Positions 51,673-60,700 are shown, numbered from the stretch's first letter. The stretch is 64,000 nt of DNA from Ancylobacter defluvii (GCF_018390605.1 NZ_JAHBGD010000005.1:310001-374000), one strand, 5' to 3'. The notes: generated by a model not told the origin, from the sequence alone. Program-made: numbers and translations.

Positions 51673-53192
51673 CGGTAGACCCAGCTCTCGGCGAGGCGTT
51701 CGTCGCCGCGCAGGAATTCCGCCCTCAGCTCGGCGGCCTCGGCGCCGCCCGGCGCCAGGGCGAAGGAGATGCGCCAGCCCTCGATCTCGGGGTTCTTCTG
51801 CACCACGATGTCGCTGATCTCGCCCTTGTCGGCGGTCACCCGCGCGGAAAGCCCGTCCGGCGACAGGTCCTTCAGCTTGTCGCCGACGAGGTCGAGCACG
51901 AACAGCCGGCGCTCGGCGGTGCCGCCGACGCGGGTGGCGCCGAAGCGGCCGAGCTCGGACAGCTTCGGCCCGTCCCATCCCCAGTGCATCCGGTAGGTGG
52001 AGGCGTATTCGCGCCCCTTGCGCAGCGGTTCGCGCGGGCGCCAGAAGGCGACGATGTTGTCGTGAACCTCCTCCGGGGTCGGGATTTCCACCAGCACCAC
52101 CGAGCCGTCGCCCCAGTCGCCGATCGGCTCGATCCAGACGCTCGGCCGGCGCTCATAGCGTGCCTCGAGGTCCTGATAGTCGAAGAAGGAACGCTGGCGC
52201 TGCATCAGGCCGAAGCCGCGCAGATCCGACACGGCGAAGGACGAGATCTGCAGCCGCTGCGGGTTGCTGAGCGGCCGCCACAGCTGCTCGCCATTGCCGG
52301 TGGCGATTGACAGCCCGTTGGCGTCGCACACCATCGGCCGGAAATCGTCGATGTCGTTGCGGTCGTTGGGACCGAACATGAACATGCTGGTCAGCGAGCC
52401 GATGCCGACCTGGTCGATGTCCTCGCGCGGGTAGACGGTCATCTCCACCGTCATCAGCGTGGTGTCGCCGGGACGGATGGTGAAGCGGTGCGCGGCCGCG
52501 CCGCTCGGGCTGTCCAGCAGCGCGTGGATCACGATGGAATCGGTGCCCGGCCGCGGCTGTTCGAGCCAGAACTCCCGGAAGGCGGGAAATTCCTCGCCGC
52601 CGGCATCGCCGGTCTTGATCGACAGGCCGCGCGCCGAGGTGCCGTAGGTCTGCCCCTTGCCGATGGCGCGGAAATAGCTGGCGCCCTGGAAGACGGCGAC
52701 CTCGTCGAAATAATCCGGCCGGTTGATCGGGCTGTGCAGGCGGAAGCCGGAATAGCCGAGGTCGATCTTGGGATCGGGCGGCTTCAGCCCGTGATCGAAG
52801 CGGAACATGTCCGGGCTGTAGGGCAGCTTCTGCGCCTTGCCGTCGGTGACGATGGAGAGATCGACGCGGTCGCGGAACAGGAAGCCGCGATGGAACAGCT
52901 GCGCCTCGAACGGGGTGCCCTGGCCGCGCCACAGCGCGCGGTCGGTGTTGAAGCGGATGTTGCGGTAATCGTCATAGCTGAGCTTGTCGATTTCCTTCGG
53001 CAGGTCGCGATTGGGGGCGGCGAAGGGCTTGGCCGCCAGCTCGCGCGCCAGCCGGCGCACCGTCTCGGCATCGAAGGCGGTGGGCTTGCCGGGTTCGGCC
53101 TGCGCCCGCGCCTCGGTAATCAACATCCCAAGAATGGGGGCCTGCGCCATGGCCGCGAGGCCCATTCCAAGCAGGATGTCTCGACGATGCAT
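51660..53192 (-). CDS. opgG: Periplasmic glucan biosynthesis protein G/D
   Basis: A 510-residue periplasmic protein. The N-terminus MHRRDILLGMGLAAMAQAP has a twin-arginine-like signal, as in OpgD, ending near ARAQA (about 31). The body has the OpgG pattern: LSYDDYRNIRFN near 70, FQGASYFRAIGKGQTYGTSARGL (read as GASYFRAIGKGQTYGTSARG), FREFWLEQP, and late AFWRPREPLRKGREY. OpgG/OpgD shape or branch the glucan backbone made by OpgH. First gene of the opgGH-glgX-treZY run, with 120 bases to the upstream transporter gene, where its promoter should lie. Confidence 0.93.
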   Translation of the reverse strand: MHRRDILLGMGLAAMAQAPILGMLITEARAQAEPGKPTAFDAETVRRLARELAAKPFAAPNRDLPKEIDKLSYDDYRNIRFNTDRALWRGQGTPFEAQLFHRGFLFRDRVDLSIVTDGKAQKLPYSPDMFRFDHGLKPPDPKIDLGYSGFRLHSPINRPDYFDEVAVFQGASYFRAIGKGQTYGTSARGLSIKTGDAGGEEFPAFREFWLEQPRPGTDSIVIHALLDSPSGAAAHRFTIRPGDTTLMTVEMTVYPREDIDQVGIGSLTSMFMFGPNDRNDIDDFRPMVCDANGLSIATGNGEQLWRPLSNPQRLQISSFAVSDLRGFGLMQRQRSFFDYQDLEARYERRPSVWIEPIGDWGDGSVVLVEIPTPEEVHDNIVAFWRPREPLRKGREYASTYRMHWGWDGPKLSELGRFGATRVGGTAERRLFVLDLVGDKLKDLSPDGLSARVTADKGEISDIVVQKNPEIEGWRISFALAPGGAEAAELRAEFLRGDERLAESWVYRWTA

Positions 53193-53312
53193 GCGCGTAC
53201 CTCACTGATTCCGGACATCACGGCGTATCCCCGGAACAAGCGGGAAGTGCGGCGAGGGTTCCCTCAAAAATGGCCGGCCGGCGCAGCGGGGGCGGGAAAG
53301 CGGCGCCCGCGC

Positions 53313-55052
53313 CTATTGCCGCCAGGGCAGTATCCGCTCCGGCAGCCAGCGTGCGCCGGCATTCGCCGCCGCGCACAGCGCGAACACCAGGCCGGTGGAC
53401 AGCACCGCCACCGCGGCGGCGGCGGTGGAATTGCCCTCATATTGCAGCGCGAACACCATGACGCCGATGGTCTCGTGCCCCGAGGACCACAGCAGCGCCG
53501 ACAAAGTGAGTTCGTTCAGCGCCGTCATCACCACCAGCATGGCGCCGGCGACGGCGGCCGGCAGCACGCCGGGCAGGAAGACGCAGGCCAGCCGCCGGGC
53601 TAGCCCGGCGCCGACGATGCGCGCGGCCTCGTCCAGCGCCGGATCCGCCGTCTGCGCCGCCGCGGTCACCGGCCGCAGCACCAGCGGCAGGAAGCGCGCG
53701 AGATAGGCGATGAGCAGGATCGCCAGCGTGCCGTAGAGCGACACGCCGATGAGCGGCAGCGGCGGCAGGAAGGCGAGGATCATGCCGAGCGCCACCACGG
53801 TGCCGGGCACCACCCACGGCGCTTCCACCCCCACATCCAGCGCGCGGACCAGCCAGCCCGGCCGGCGGACGGCGAGATAGGCGAACGGCACCGCGACGAC
53901 CACCGCGACCAACGCGCAGCCGGCCGAGAGCAGCAGCGAATTGGCGAAGGCGCGACGCACCGCGGCGTTGGCGAGCACGGCGGCGAACTGCGCCAGGCTC
54001 GCCGTGTCGAGGCCGAAGCGGACGCCGATCGCCGGCAGCAGCGCCGTCATCACCAGGGCGGCGAGCGGCATCACCGCGATCACCAGCACCACCAGCCAGA
54101 GGACGATCTCGCCGACGGGCGAGGAGCGGGACGGCTCGAAGGGCCGGCCGGCCGGCAGCGGCACCGCGAGCCGGCGCAAGGCGAGGCTGCGCAGCGCGAG
54201 CGCGGCGGCGGCGAGGACGGTCATGATCAAGGCCAGCACCGCCACCTGCCCGGCGGCGGACGGGCCGAAGCCGTTGAGCCGCTGATAGATCAGCGTGGTC
54301 AGCACCGAGACCCGGCCGGGAATGCCGAGCAGCGCCGGCACGCCGAAATTGCCGATGGCGGCGGTGAAGGCGAGCAGGGCGCCGGCGAGGATGGAGGGGG
54401 CGACCAGCGGCAGCACCACGCTGGCGGCGATGCGGTGGCGAGGCACGCCGATGACCCGCGCCGCCTCGATGAGATCGGCCGGCACGGTGCGCAGCGCGGC
54501 GCGGGTGGCGATGAACACCAGCGGCATGTGCTCGATGCCCATCACCAGCGCGATGCCGCCGGTGGAATAGAGCGGGTTGGCGCTTCCCGGCGCCGGCGCC
54601 AGCCCAAGCGCGCCGAGGATCGGCGAGCCGGAGCCGGCGAGCTCGATCCAGGCGAGCGCCATGGTCTGGGAGGGGATGAGCAGCGGCGTCAGGATGAGGA
54701 AGACCAGCGCCGCCGGGCTGCGCAGCCGGATCAGGCTGACCGCGAAGGCGAGGCCGACGCCGAGCACGGTCGACAGCGCCACCGCGAGGCCGGAGGTGAC
54801 CAGCGAACCCCATAACGCGCGGCCGGTGGCGCGGCTCGCCAGCACGTCGCGCATCAGGCCGAGGGTGCGGCCATCCTCACCCGGCCGCAGCGCGGCGGAG
54901 AACAGCTCCGCCAGCGGCCAGAAGGTGGTGAACAGCACATAGGCGAGGACGAGGCCGAGCAGCAGGCGCTCGCCGCCGAGCGTCTCCTTCCTCGGCCCCG
55001 GTGCCGTCGCCGGCGCCCGGCGGATGCGGGGGCCCGCCGTCTCAGCCGCCAT
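53313..55052 (-). CDS. Iron(III)-type ABC transporter permease (fused two-domain, AfuB/FbpB)
   Basis: A 579-residue membrane protein with two homologous permease halves, each with about six segments and an EAA-like loop: LIEAARVIGVPRHRIAASVVLP near 200 (read as EAARVIGVPRHRI) and DEAARIVGAGLARRLACVFLP near 480 (read as DEAARIVGAGLARRL). This fused arrangement is the FbpB/SfuB type. ATG 55052 overlaps the binding-protein stop by 11 bases. It forms the channel for the solute bound by the gene at 55042-56058. Confidence 0.9.
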   Translation of the reverse strand: MAAETAGPRIRRAPATAPGPRKETLGGERLLLGLVLAYVLFTTFWPLAELFSAALRPGEDGRTLGLMRDVLASRATGRALWGSLVTSGLAVALSTVLGVGLAFAVSLIRLRSPAALVFLILTPLLIPSQTMALAWIELAGSGSPILGALGLAPAPGSANPLYSTGGIALVMGIEHMPLVFIATRAALRTVPADLIEAARVIGVPRHRIAASVVLPLVAPSILAGALLAFTAAIGNFGVPALLGIPGRVSVLTTLIYQRLNGFGPSAAGQVAVLALIMTVLAAAALALRSLALRRLAVPLPAGRPFEPSRSSPVGEIVLWLVVLVIAVMPLAALVMTALLPAIGVRFGLDTASLAQFAAVLANAAVRRAFANSLLLSAGCALVAVVVAVPFAYLAVRRPGWLVRALDVGVEAPWVVPGTVVALGMILAFLPPLPLIGVSLYGTLAILLIAYLARFLPLVLRPVTAAAQTADPALDEAARIVGAGLARRLACVFLPGVLPAAVAGAMLVVMTALNELTLSALLWSSGHETIGVMVFALQYEGNSTAAAAVAVLSTGLVFALCAAANAGARWLPERILPWRQ

Positions 55053-56058
55053 AGAGATCGGCGAAGCTTTCCTTGTTCTTCTTGTCGTCCTTCAGCATCA
55101 GGGCGGCATCGGCCGGCAGCACCTTCAGCGTCTTGGGGTCGGGGTAGCCCTTGGGCGGGGCAACGCCTTCCAGCACCGGGAAATAGCCCTGCGCCGCCGC
55201 CTGCTCCTGCGCCGGCTTCGACAGCTGCCACTTCACGAAGGTCTTGGCGGCCTCCAGCGCGTCACTGTCCTTGAGGATGCCCACCGGCTGGGTGATGACG
55301 CTGACGCCCTCCTGCGGGAACACGAAGGCGACCGGTGAGCCCTTGGCCTGGGCGTTGAGCGCCATGTACTCGATGATGACGCCATAGGCCTTCTCGCCGC
55401 GCGCCACCGCCTCGATGACGGTGCCGTTGCCCTGGCCGGCCACCGCGCCCTTGTCGGCGAGGGTCTTGTAATAGTCCCAGCCGAAGGCCGGCTGCTGCAG
55501 CATGGTGCCGAGATGGATCACCGCCGCGCCGGAATAGAGCGGGCTCGGCATGATCGTCGTCCTGGCGGCCTCGGCGGCCTCGAGATCCTTCCACGATTGC
55601 GGCGGCGTCTTCACCAGATTGGTGTTGTAGACGATGCCGGTGGTGATCAGCTTGGTGCCGAAATAGGTGCGGTCCTTGTCGATCACTGCCGGGTTGATGC
55701 CGGCGACCGGCGCGTCGGTGAAGGCATAGAGCCGGCCGTCATTCTTCAGCTGCGTCATGGCGACGGTGTCGGCGATCAGCACCACATCGGCCGGGCTCTT
55801 GCCGGCGGCCTGCTCGGCCTGGAGCTTGGCCATCACCTCGGTGGTGCCGGAGCGGAACAGCTCGATCTTGATATCGGGATATTCGGCGTTGAACGCCTTG
55901 ATCACCGCCGCCATCTGATCCTGCGGCTGCGAGGTGTAGACGGTGATCGTCTCGGCAGCGGCAGCAGGGGTGGCGGCCAGGCCGGTGCCGGCGAGCGCGG
56001 TGCCGGCGAGCGCGGTGCCGGCCAGGAGCGCGGCGGCGAGGAGGGCGCGAAGGGACAT
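55042..56058 (-). CDS. ABC transporter substrate-binding protein (AfuA/FbpA type)
   Basis: A 338-residue periplasmic protein. The signal peptide (about 1-35, ending AAAAE) contains an in-frame 15-base tandem repeat that gives GTALAGTALAGTGLA. The mature start ITVYTSQPQDQMAAVIKAFN and FRSGTTEVMAKLQAEQ, followed by ADVVLIADT, resemble AfuA/FbpA and spermidine/2-aminoethylphosphonate-type binders (SBP class D). The ligand is therefore uncertain: ferric iron is usual, but the Tyr pair that binds iron in FbpA is not obvious to me. ATG 56058 starts it, with the ATPase gene 105 bases upstream. Confidence 0.85.
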   Translation of the reverse strand: MSLRALLAAALLAGTALAGTALAGTGLAATPAAAAETITVYTSQPQDQMAAVIKAFNAEYPDIKIELFRSGTTEVMAKLQAEQAAGKSPADVVLIADTVAMTQLKNDGRLYAFTDAPVAGINPAVIDKDRTYFGTKLITTGIVYNTNLVKTPPQSWKDLEAAEAARTTIMPSPLYSGAAVIHLGTMLQQPAFGWDYYKTLADKGAVAGQGNGTVIEAVARGEKAYGVIIEYMALNAQAKGSPVAFVFPQEGVSVITQPVGILKDSDALEAAKTFVKWQLSKPAQEQAAAQGYFPVLEGVAPPKGYPDPKTLKVLPADAALMLKDDKKNKESFADLYGG

Positions 56059-56163
56059 CTCGATCACTCTGCATCGTTTCGCGGAAACCGGCTTGATATC
56101 GGCGCCGTACGACGGATCGACTGCGGTTTTGTTGCCGTTCGATGACGCCGCCGCCAAAGCGGC

Positions 56164-57309
56164 TCAGGCCGGGCTGCGCGCCGTCGCCGGAGTTCCGCCG
56201 GCGAGGGTGGGGGTAGCGGAGGACCGGCGCGGGATGACCCAGCCGCCGGACAGCTGGACCTCGACCCGCGTTCCCGGCGCGAGGCGCTCGGGCAAGGCGA
56301 GGCTGATGGTCTCGACATCGATGCCGAGCGGCGCCAACTCGCTGGCATAGACGCCGTTCTGGAAGATCTGGTTCACCACTTCGCCGGCAAGCTGGCCGGC
56401 AAGCTGGCCGGCAAGCGGGCCGCGCTGCGGCGCGGGGGACAAATCGGAGGCGTGGAAGCACAGCCAGCCGGGCCCGGCCGGGGCATGGCCGGCGACCTTC
56501 AGCACCGCGCCCGCGAGGTCGAGCGTGCACAGTCCGTCCGCCGATGCCAGCACCTCGACCGGCAAGGTACGGCCGCGGCCGATGAAGCGGGCGACGACCT
56601 CGCTCTGCGGCCGCCGGTAGAGATCCTCCGGCGTGCCGACCTGTTCCAGCCGGCCGCGATGCATCACCGCGACATGGGTGGCGACCGCCATCGCCTCCTC
56701 CTGGTCGTGGGTGACGAAGATGAAGGTGGCGCCGGAGACCGAATGCAGGCGGCGAAACTCGGCCAGCATCGCCTCGCGCAGATGCGCGTCGAGATTGGCC
56801 AGCGGCTCGTCGAGCAGGATCAGGCCGGGCCGCAGGGCGAGCGAGCGGGCGAGCGCCACCCGCTGGCGCTGGCCGCCCGACAGCTCATGCGGGCGGCGGG
56901 CGGCATAGCCGGAAAGCCCGACCACCTCCAGCACCTCCTCGATCCGCCGCCGCCGCTCGTCCGGCGCGAGCTTCTGCACCTTGAGGCCGAATTCGATATT
57001 GCCGCGCACCGTCATGTTCGGCCACAGCGCATAGGACTGGAACACCATGCCGAGCCGGCGCGCCTCCGGCGGCAGCACGCCGCGCGGGCCGGCCACGGCA
57101 ACGTCGTCGAAGAGGAGTTCACCGCCATCGGGTTTTTCCAGGCCGGCGATCATCCGCAGCAGCGTGGTCTTGCCGCAGCCGGACGGGCCGAGCAGCGCCA
57201 GGAAGGCGCCGTCGGGAATGGAAAAGCTCACGGCATCGACGGCGCGGACGCCATTGAACGCCTTGCTGAGGTGGCGGGCGGCGAGTTGCGGCAAAGCGGG
57301 CTCCCGCAT
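56164..57309 (-). CDS. ABC transporter ATPase (FbpC/PotA type)
   Basis: A 381-residue ATPase. Walker A GPSGCGKTT near 44, signature LSGGQRQRVALARS near 140, Walker B LILLDEPLANLD near 160 and switch His in FVTHDQEEAMAVA. A C-terminal regulatory TOBE-like domain (about 245-370) carries an in-frame 12-base tandem repeat, giving AGQLAGQLAGE. It powers the two-domain permease; such C-terminal domains can bind regulatory ligands. It stands first of the three transport genes, 92 bases after the amidotransferase gene. Confidence 0.9.
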   Translation of the reverse strand: MREPALPQLAARHLSKAFNGVRAVDAVSFSIPDGAFLALLGPSGCGKTTLLRMIAGLEKPDGGELLFDDVAVAGPRGVLPPEARRLGMVFQSYALWPNMTVRGNIEFGLKVQKLAPDERRRRIEEVLEVVGLSGYAARRPHELSGGQRQRVALARSLALRPGLILLDEPLANLDAHLREAMLAEFRRLHSVSGATFIFVTHDQEEAMAVATHVAVMHRGRLEQVGTPEDLYRRPQSEVVARFIGRGRTLPVEVLASADGLCTLDLAGAVLKVAGHAPAGPGWLCFHASDLSPAPQRGPLAGQLAGQLAGEVVNQIFQNGVYASELAPLGIDVETISLALPERLAPGTRVEVQLSGGWVIPRRSSATPTLAGGTPATARSPA

Positions 57310-57401
57310 CGGCGGACGACAGGGCTCCGATACGACGGAACGATGTCGGGGCGATGACGATCCGCTATCGCCGCGGCGCCGGGGGGGCGCCGGAGCGTCC
57401 C

Positions 57402-58109
57402 TCAGGCGGCGGCGTGGTTGCGGGCGGCACCCGCCCTGAGGGCGTCCTTCAGCAGCGGCACCAGATAGCCGAGGTCGGGCGGCTGGCGGTGCGCGGTCTC
57501 GACATGCGCCTGCAACGGCGCCGGCAGCGTCGAGCCGCGTTCGGCCAGCAGGCCGAGCACATAGTCGCTGCCGAATTCGGGATGCGGCTGCAAGGTGAGG
57601 ATCGGGCCGGGATAGCGCAGGCCGGCAAAGGCGCAGCCCTCGCCGGTGGCGAACAGCTCCGCCTCCGGCGGCGGCTCCACCACCTGGTCGCGGTGCCAGG
57701 CATTGACGGAAAACGCGTTGCCCTCGACATCGCGATAGAGCTGCGGCCCGGCGATCCAGCCGGCCGCCCGCTCCACCCGACCGCCCAGGGCCTGGGCGAC
57801 GATCTGGTGGCCGAAGCAGATGCCGACCAGCGGCCGGCCGGCGGCGCGGATATCGCGGATCAGCTGTTCCAGCGGCGCGATCCACGCATGGTCCTCATAG
57901 ACGCCGTGGCGCGAGCCGGTGATGATCCAGGCATCGGCGGCGGTGGGCCCATCGGGGAACACGCCGTTCTCGATATCGTAGGTCGTGAAGGCGAAGGCAT
58001 CGTCGGCGAGCAGCCGGCGGAAGCAGGCATCGTAATCGCCCTGCGCCGCGAGGAGCTGCTCGGGGGCGCGGCCCGGCTTCAGAATGCCGATCCTGGTCTT
58101 CTCGGTCAT
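57402..58109 (-). CDS. Class I glutamine amidotransferase-like protein
   Basis: A 235-residue protein of the GATase-1 fold. GICFGHQIVAQALGG has the nucleophile Cys98; LQPHPEF supplies His176 and Glu178. ITGSRHGVYEDHAWI near 63 is typical of the stand-alone GMP-synthase-like or gamma-glutamyl hydrolase-like group. The partner synthetase, if any, is not in the window, so it may act alone to hydrolyse gamma-glutamyl bonds. ATG 58109 is used, giving the usual IGILKPGRAP start. It may share a promoter with the downstream ABC genes. Confidence 0.85.
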   Translation of the reverse strand: MTEKTRIGILKPGRAPEQLLAAQGDYDACFRRLLADDAFAFTTYDIENGVFPDGPTAADAWIITGSRHGVYEDHAWIAPLEQLIRDIRAAGRPLVGICFGHQIVAQALGGRVERAAGWIAGPQLYRDVEGNAFSVNAWHRDQVVEPPPEAELFATGEGCAFAGLRYPGPILTLQPHPEFGSDYVLGLLAERGSTLPAPLQAHVETAHRQPPDLGYLVPLLKDALRAGAARNHAAA

Positions 58110-58308
58110 GGCGGGAACGTCCCTGCTGGCCATCCCGCCGGCCCCGTTCGCCGTTGGGATCGTTGGAAATCCACCTCTTCGCGCGCCGGGCAAACCGTCG
58201 CCGTCGATGCGGGGCTGCGATACCGCGTTCCATGCCGATCAGGCGACAGAATTCGTCGATGCCGTGCCGATTTTCATCCGGAACCCGCCGTGGAACGGGC
58301 GGGCCGTC

Positions 58309-58381
58309 GCTCTAGATTCTTGTTTCTACGCATCTTCTTCACGCGAACCGGCATCCACTTCGCTCAAAAATGCTCTAGAGC
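58309..58381. repeat. Intergenic repeat element bounded by GCTCTAGA inverted ends
   Basis: A 73-base element starting GCTCTAGATTC and ending ATGCTCTAGAGC. The interior on the minus strand reads GAGCGAAGTGGATGCCGGTT followed by CGCGTGAAGAAGATGCG, a word I remember as a widespread dispersed repeat in Rhizobiales genomes. The left flank has a short hairpin (CCCGCC/GGCGGG, 58284-58303). The right end supplies the stop codon of the MmgE/PrpD gene. Confidence 0.6.
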
Positions 58382-59814
58382 CGGGCAGCGAGGGCGGCGC
58401 CGAAATCCGGCACCGTCTCGATATGGTCGAGCAGGCCGAGCAGATCGCTCGCTCCCTCGACGCCGAGCGTGACGGCGGCGTTGGCGCGGAACTTGTCCCT
58501 CACCGCGGCGTCCGACAGCGGCAGGCGCACCCCGCCCGGCGCATCGACGGCCAGCGGCGAGCGGTGCCGGGTGCCGTCCTTCAACTGGATGTCGACGCGG
58601 CCGGCGGGGCGGCGCTGGCCGCTCATCAGCGCGCTCGCCTCCGCATCGACGGCGCCGGTGACGCGGGCGGCGAGGGCCTTGAGCTCCGGCGAGGTCCTGT
58701 TGGCGGCGTCGTACCAGTGCGGGCGCGCCAGCCGCAAGGCGAGCGCGGCCATGGTGTAGGGGAAGGAGAACTGCGCGTCGTTGATGCTGAGCGGGGCGGC
58801 ATCCATGAAGTCGCGCAGCAGCGCCGCGTCGGTGTGCACGGTGATGGCTTCGATCGCCTCGGCGGGGATGGCGTGGTCGGTCAGCAGCGTCTCATAGGCG
58901 CTGAGCGTCGCGTGCATCCAGCGACAGGCGGGATAGGGCTTGATGGTGTTGAAGCCGAGCGTCCAATTTTCGCCGAGCCCGTCGGTGAGCCGCTCCGGCT
59001 CGAACTGGTCCGAGCCGAGCATCCGCCACAAGCCGGAGGGGCCGTCGAGCACCGCCTTGGCGCCGACCAGGCCGGCGTGGTGCAGCGCGACGCCGCGCAC
59101 GCCGGCCTCCGCCGCCGGGGCGAGGAAATCCTTGAAGGTGATGAGCGGCCGGCGCTCCCAATTGTATTTCCGCAGGCTCGGCACATTGGCGAAGCTGCCG
59201 GCGAAGCCGAGGGCGTTCTCCATGGCGTCGGCGTCGAGGCCGATCAGCCGGCCATAGGCGATGGCGGCGCCGATGGCCTGGTGCTGGCACACGCCATAGA
59301 CGAGGCGGAAGCGCTCGATGCTCGGCTGCATCGCGCGGATCAGCCGATTGTTGACCTCATAGGCCAGCGCCACTGCGGTGACGACATCGGCGCCGCTGAC
59401 CCTGCGCTCGAAGCCGGCGGCAAGCGCGGCGGCGACCAGCGAGGCGCCGGGATGGCCCATGCCGCGGCCGTGCTCGTCCTCCAGCCCGTCGTCGAAATCG
59501 AGCGCGTTCATCGCCGCGGCGTTGACGAAGGCGCTGGCGACCGGGCCGAAGCTGTCGCGCTCGCCCAGCACCCGGCACGGGCCGGGGCGGGCCTCGATCC
59601 GCGTCGCGGCGAGGATGGCCTGCTGCATGTCGGTCGATGCGCCGGCGAGGCCGCAGCCGATGGCATCGAGGATGTGGACCCGCGCCTTGGCCCGCATCGC
59701 CGGCGGAATCGCCGCGCCGTCGAAACCGGCGGCGAAGCGGCTGATCGCGGCGGTGAGCCCGGCGTCGAGGCGGGTATCGGCCGAGGCGGGATCAGTTGAG
59801 GAAGGTGCGGTCAT
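58375..59814 (-). CDS. MmgE/PrpD family protein (2-methylcitrate dehydratase-like)
   Basis: A 479-residue protein. The all-helical first domain has AMNALDFDDGLEDEHGRGMGHPG near 100 (read as ALDFDDGLEDEHGRGMGHPG) with the Asp and His cluster of the family, and the second domain has FNTIKPYPACRWMHATL near 300. MmgE/PrpD proteins include methylcitrate dehydratase, cis-aconitate decarboxylase and imidodisuccinate epimerase, so the reaction cannot be fixed. No other methylcitrate-cycle gene is present; the neighbours are a class IV aminotransferase homologue (23-base overlap upstream) and amino-acid uptake genes. Its TAG stop lies in the repeat element. Confidence 0.88.
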   Translation of the reverse strand: MTAPSSTDPASADTRLDAGLTAAISRFAAGFDGAAIPPAMRAKARVHILDAIGCGLAGASTDMQQAILAATRIEARPGPCRVLGERDSFGPVASAFVNAAAMNALDFDDGLEDEHGRGMGHPGASLVAAALAAGFERRVSGADVVTAVALAYEVNNRLIRAMQPSIERFRLVYGVCQHQAIGAAIAYGRLIGLDADAMENALGFAGSFANVPSLRKYNWERRPLITFKDFLAPAAEAGVRGVALHHAGLVGAKAVLDGPSGLWRMLGSDQFEPERLTDGLGENWTLGFNTIKPYPACRWMHATLSAYETLLTDHAIPAEAIEAITVHTDAALLRDFMDAAPLSINDAQFSFPYTMAALALRLARPHWYDAANRTSPELKALAARVTGAVDAEASALMSGQRRPAGRVDIQLKDGTRHRSPLAVDAPGGVRLPLSDAAVRDKFRANAAVTLGVEGASDLLGLLDHIETVPDFGAALAARL

Positions 59815-60700
59815 AGAGATCGGACAGGCGTTGGGTCAGCGGGCAGGGAAGGGCGGCGCCGATGCTGCGGCCATCCAGGCTCCTCACCGGGGTGATGCCG
59901 CCGAAGGTGCCGGTGACGAAGGCGCCGTCGGCATTATAGACCTCGGCGAGGGTGAAGTCGGTCTCGCGGCAGGCAATGCCTTCCTTGCCGCACAGCTCGA
60001 TCACCTTGCGGCGGGTGATGCCCTTGAAGCAGGTGCGGCCGGTGGAGGTGAGCACCTCGCCGCGCTTCACGATGAAGAAATTGGTCGAGTTGCAGCTGGC
60101 CACGAAGCCGGCGGGATCGAGCATCAGCGCCTCATGCGCGCCGGCGGCGATGGCCTGTAGCAGCGGGCGGATGAAGTTCAGCCGGCTGTGCGAATTCAGA
60201 TGCAGGTCGAAGCTGTCCGGTCCCGAAGTGCGGAAGCTGGAGGTGAACAGCTTGATGCCGGACTTCTTGATCTCCGGATCCGGCAGCTTGAACTCGGCGG
60301 TGATGGCGATGGTCGGCCGGCCGAGGGCGTTGCGCGGGTCCTGATGCACGGTGTGCTTCTCGCCGCGCGTCACCATCAGGCGGATATGGCCGCCATCGGT
60401 GATGGCGTTGGCGGCGCAGAGTTCTTCCAGCGCCGCCTTCATCTGCGGCTTGGTCAGGCCGATGTCGAGCGCGATGGTGTTGGCGCCCTCATAGAGGCGG
60501 TCGAGATGGTCGTCGACCAGCACCAGCCGGCCCTTGGCCATGCGGATGCCTTCCCACACGCCGTCGCCGAGGCCGAATCCGGCGTCGAAGATCGACACCA
60601 GCGCCTCGGCACGCTTCACCAGAGCGCCATTGAGCCAGATCCACAGATCGTGGTTGCGCGGATCCTCGATGGCGGTCTGCGCGCCCTTTTCCTCGGCCAT
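59792..60700 (-). CDS. Class IV aminotransferase homologue lacking the usual PLP lysine
   Basis: A 302-residue fold-type IV protein. VSIFDAGFGLGDGVWEGIR near 35, ASCNSTNFFIV near 203 (phosphate side) and GITRRKVIELC near 229 show the full fold. In related sequences I remember, the segment HSKLN carries the Schiff-base Lys; here it reads HSRLN, Arg173 (codon CGG at 60182-60184), and no Lys lies within about 20 residues. It may be inactive as a transaminase or use another chemistry. ATG 60700 is used with GAGAG upstream. It lies between an amino-acid ABC ATPase and a PrpD gene. Confidence 0.82.
   Translation of the reverse strand: MAEEKGAQTAIEDPRNHDLWIWLNGALVKRAEALVSIFDAGFGLGDGVWEGIRMAKGRLVLVDDHLDRLYEGANTIALDIGLTKPQMKAALEELCAANAITDGGHIRLMVTRGEKHTVHQDPRNALGRPTIAITAEFKLPDPEIKKSGIKLFTSSFRTSGPDSFDLHLNSHSRLNFIRPLLQAIAAGAHEALMLDPAGFVASCNSTNFFIVKRGEVLTSTGRTCFKGITRRKVIELCGKEGIACRETDFTLAEVYNADGAFVTGTFGGITPVRSLDGRSIGAALPCPLTQRLSDLYDRTFLN

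Noticed and set aside
49489-51678. Plus-strand frame of 729 codons opposite opgH
   Set aside because: Composition is Gly/Gln/Arg/Glu-rich without domains, while opgH on the other strand has its full glucosyltransferase motifs.
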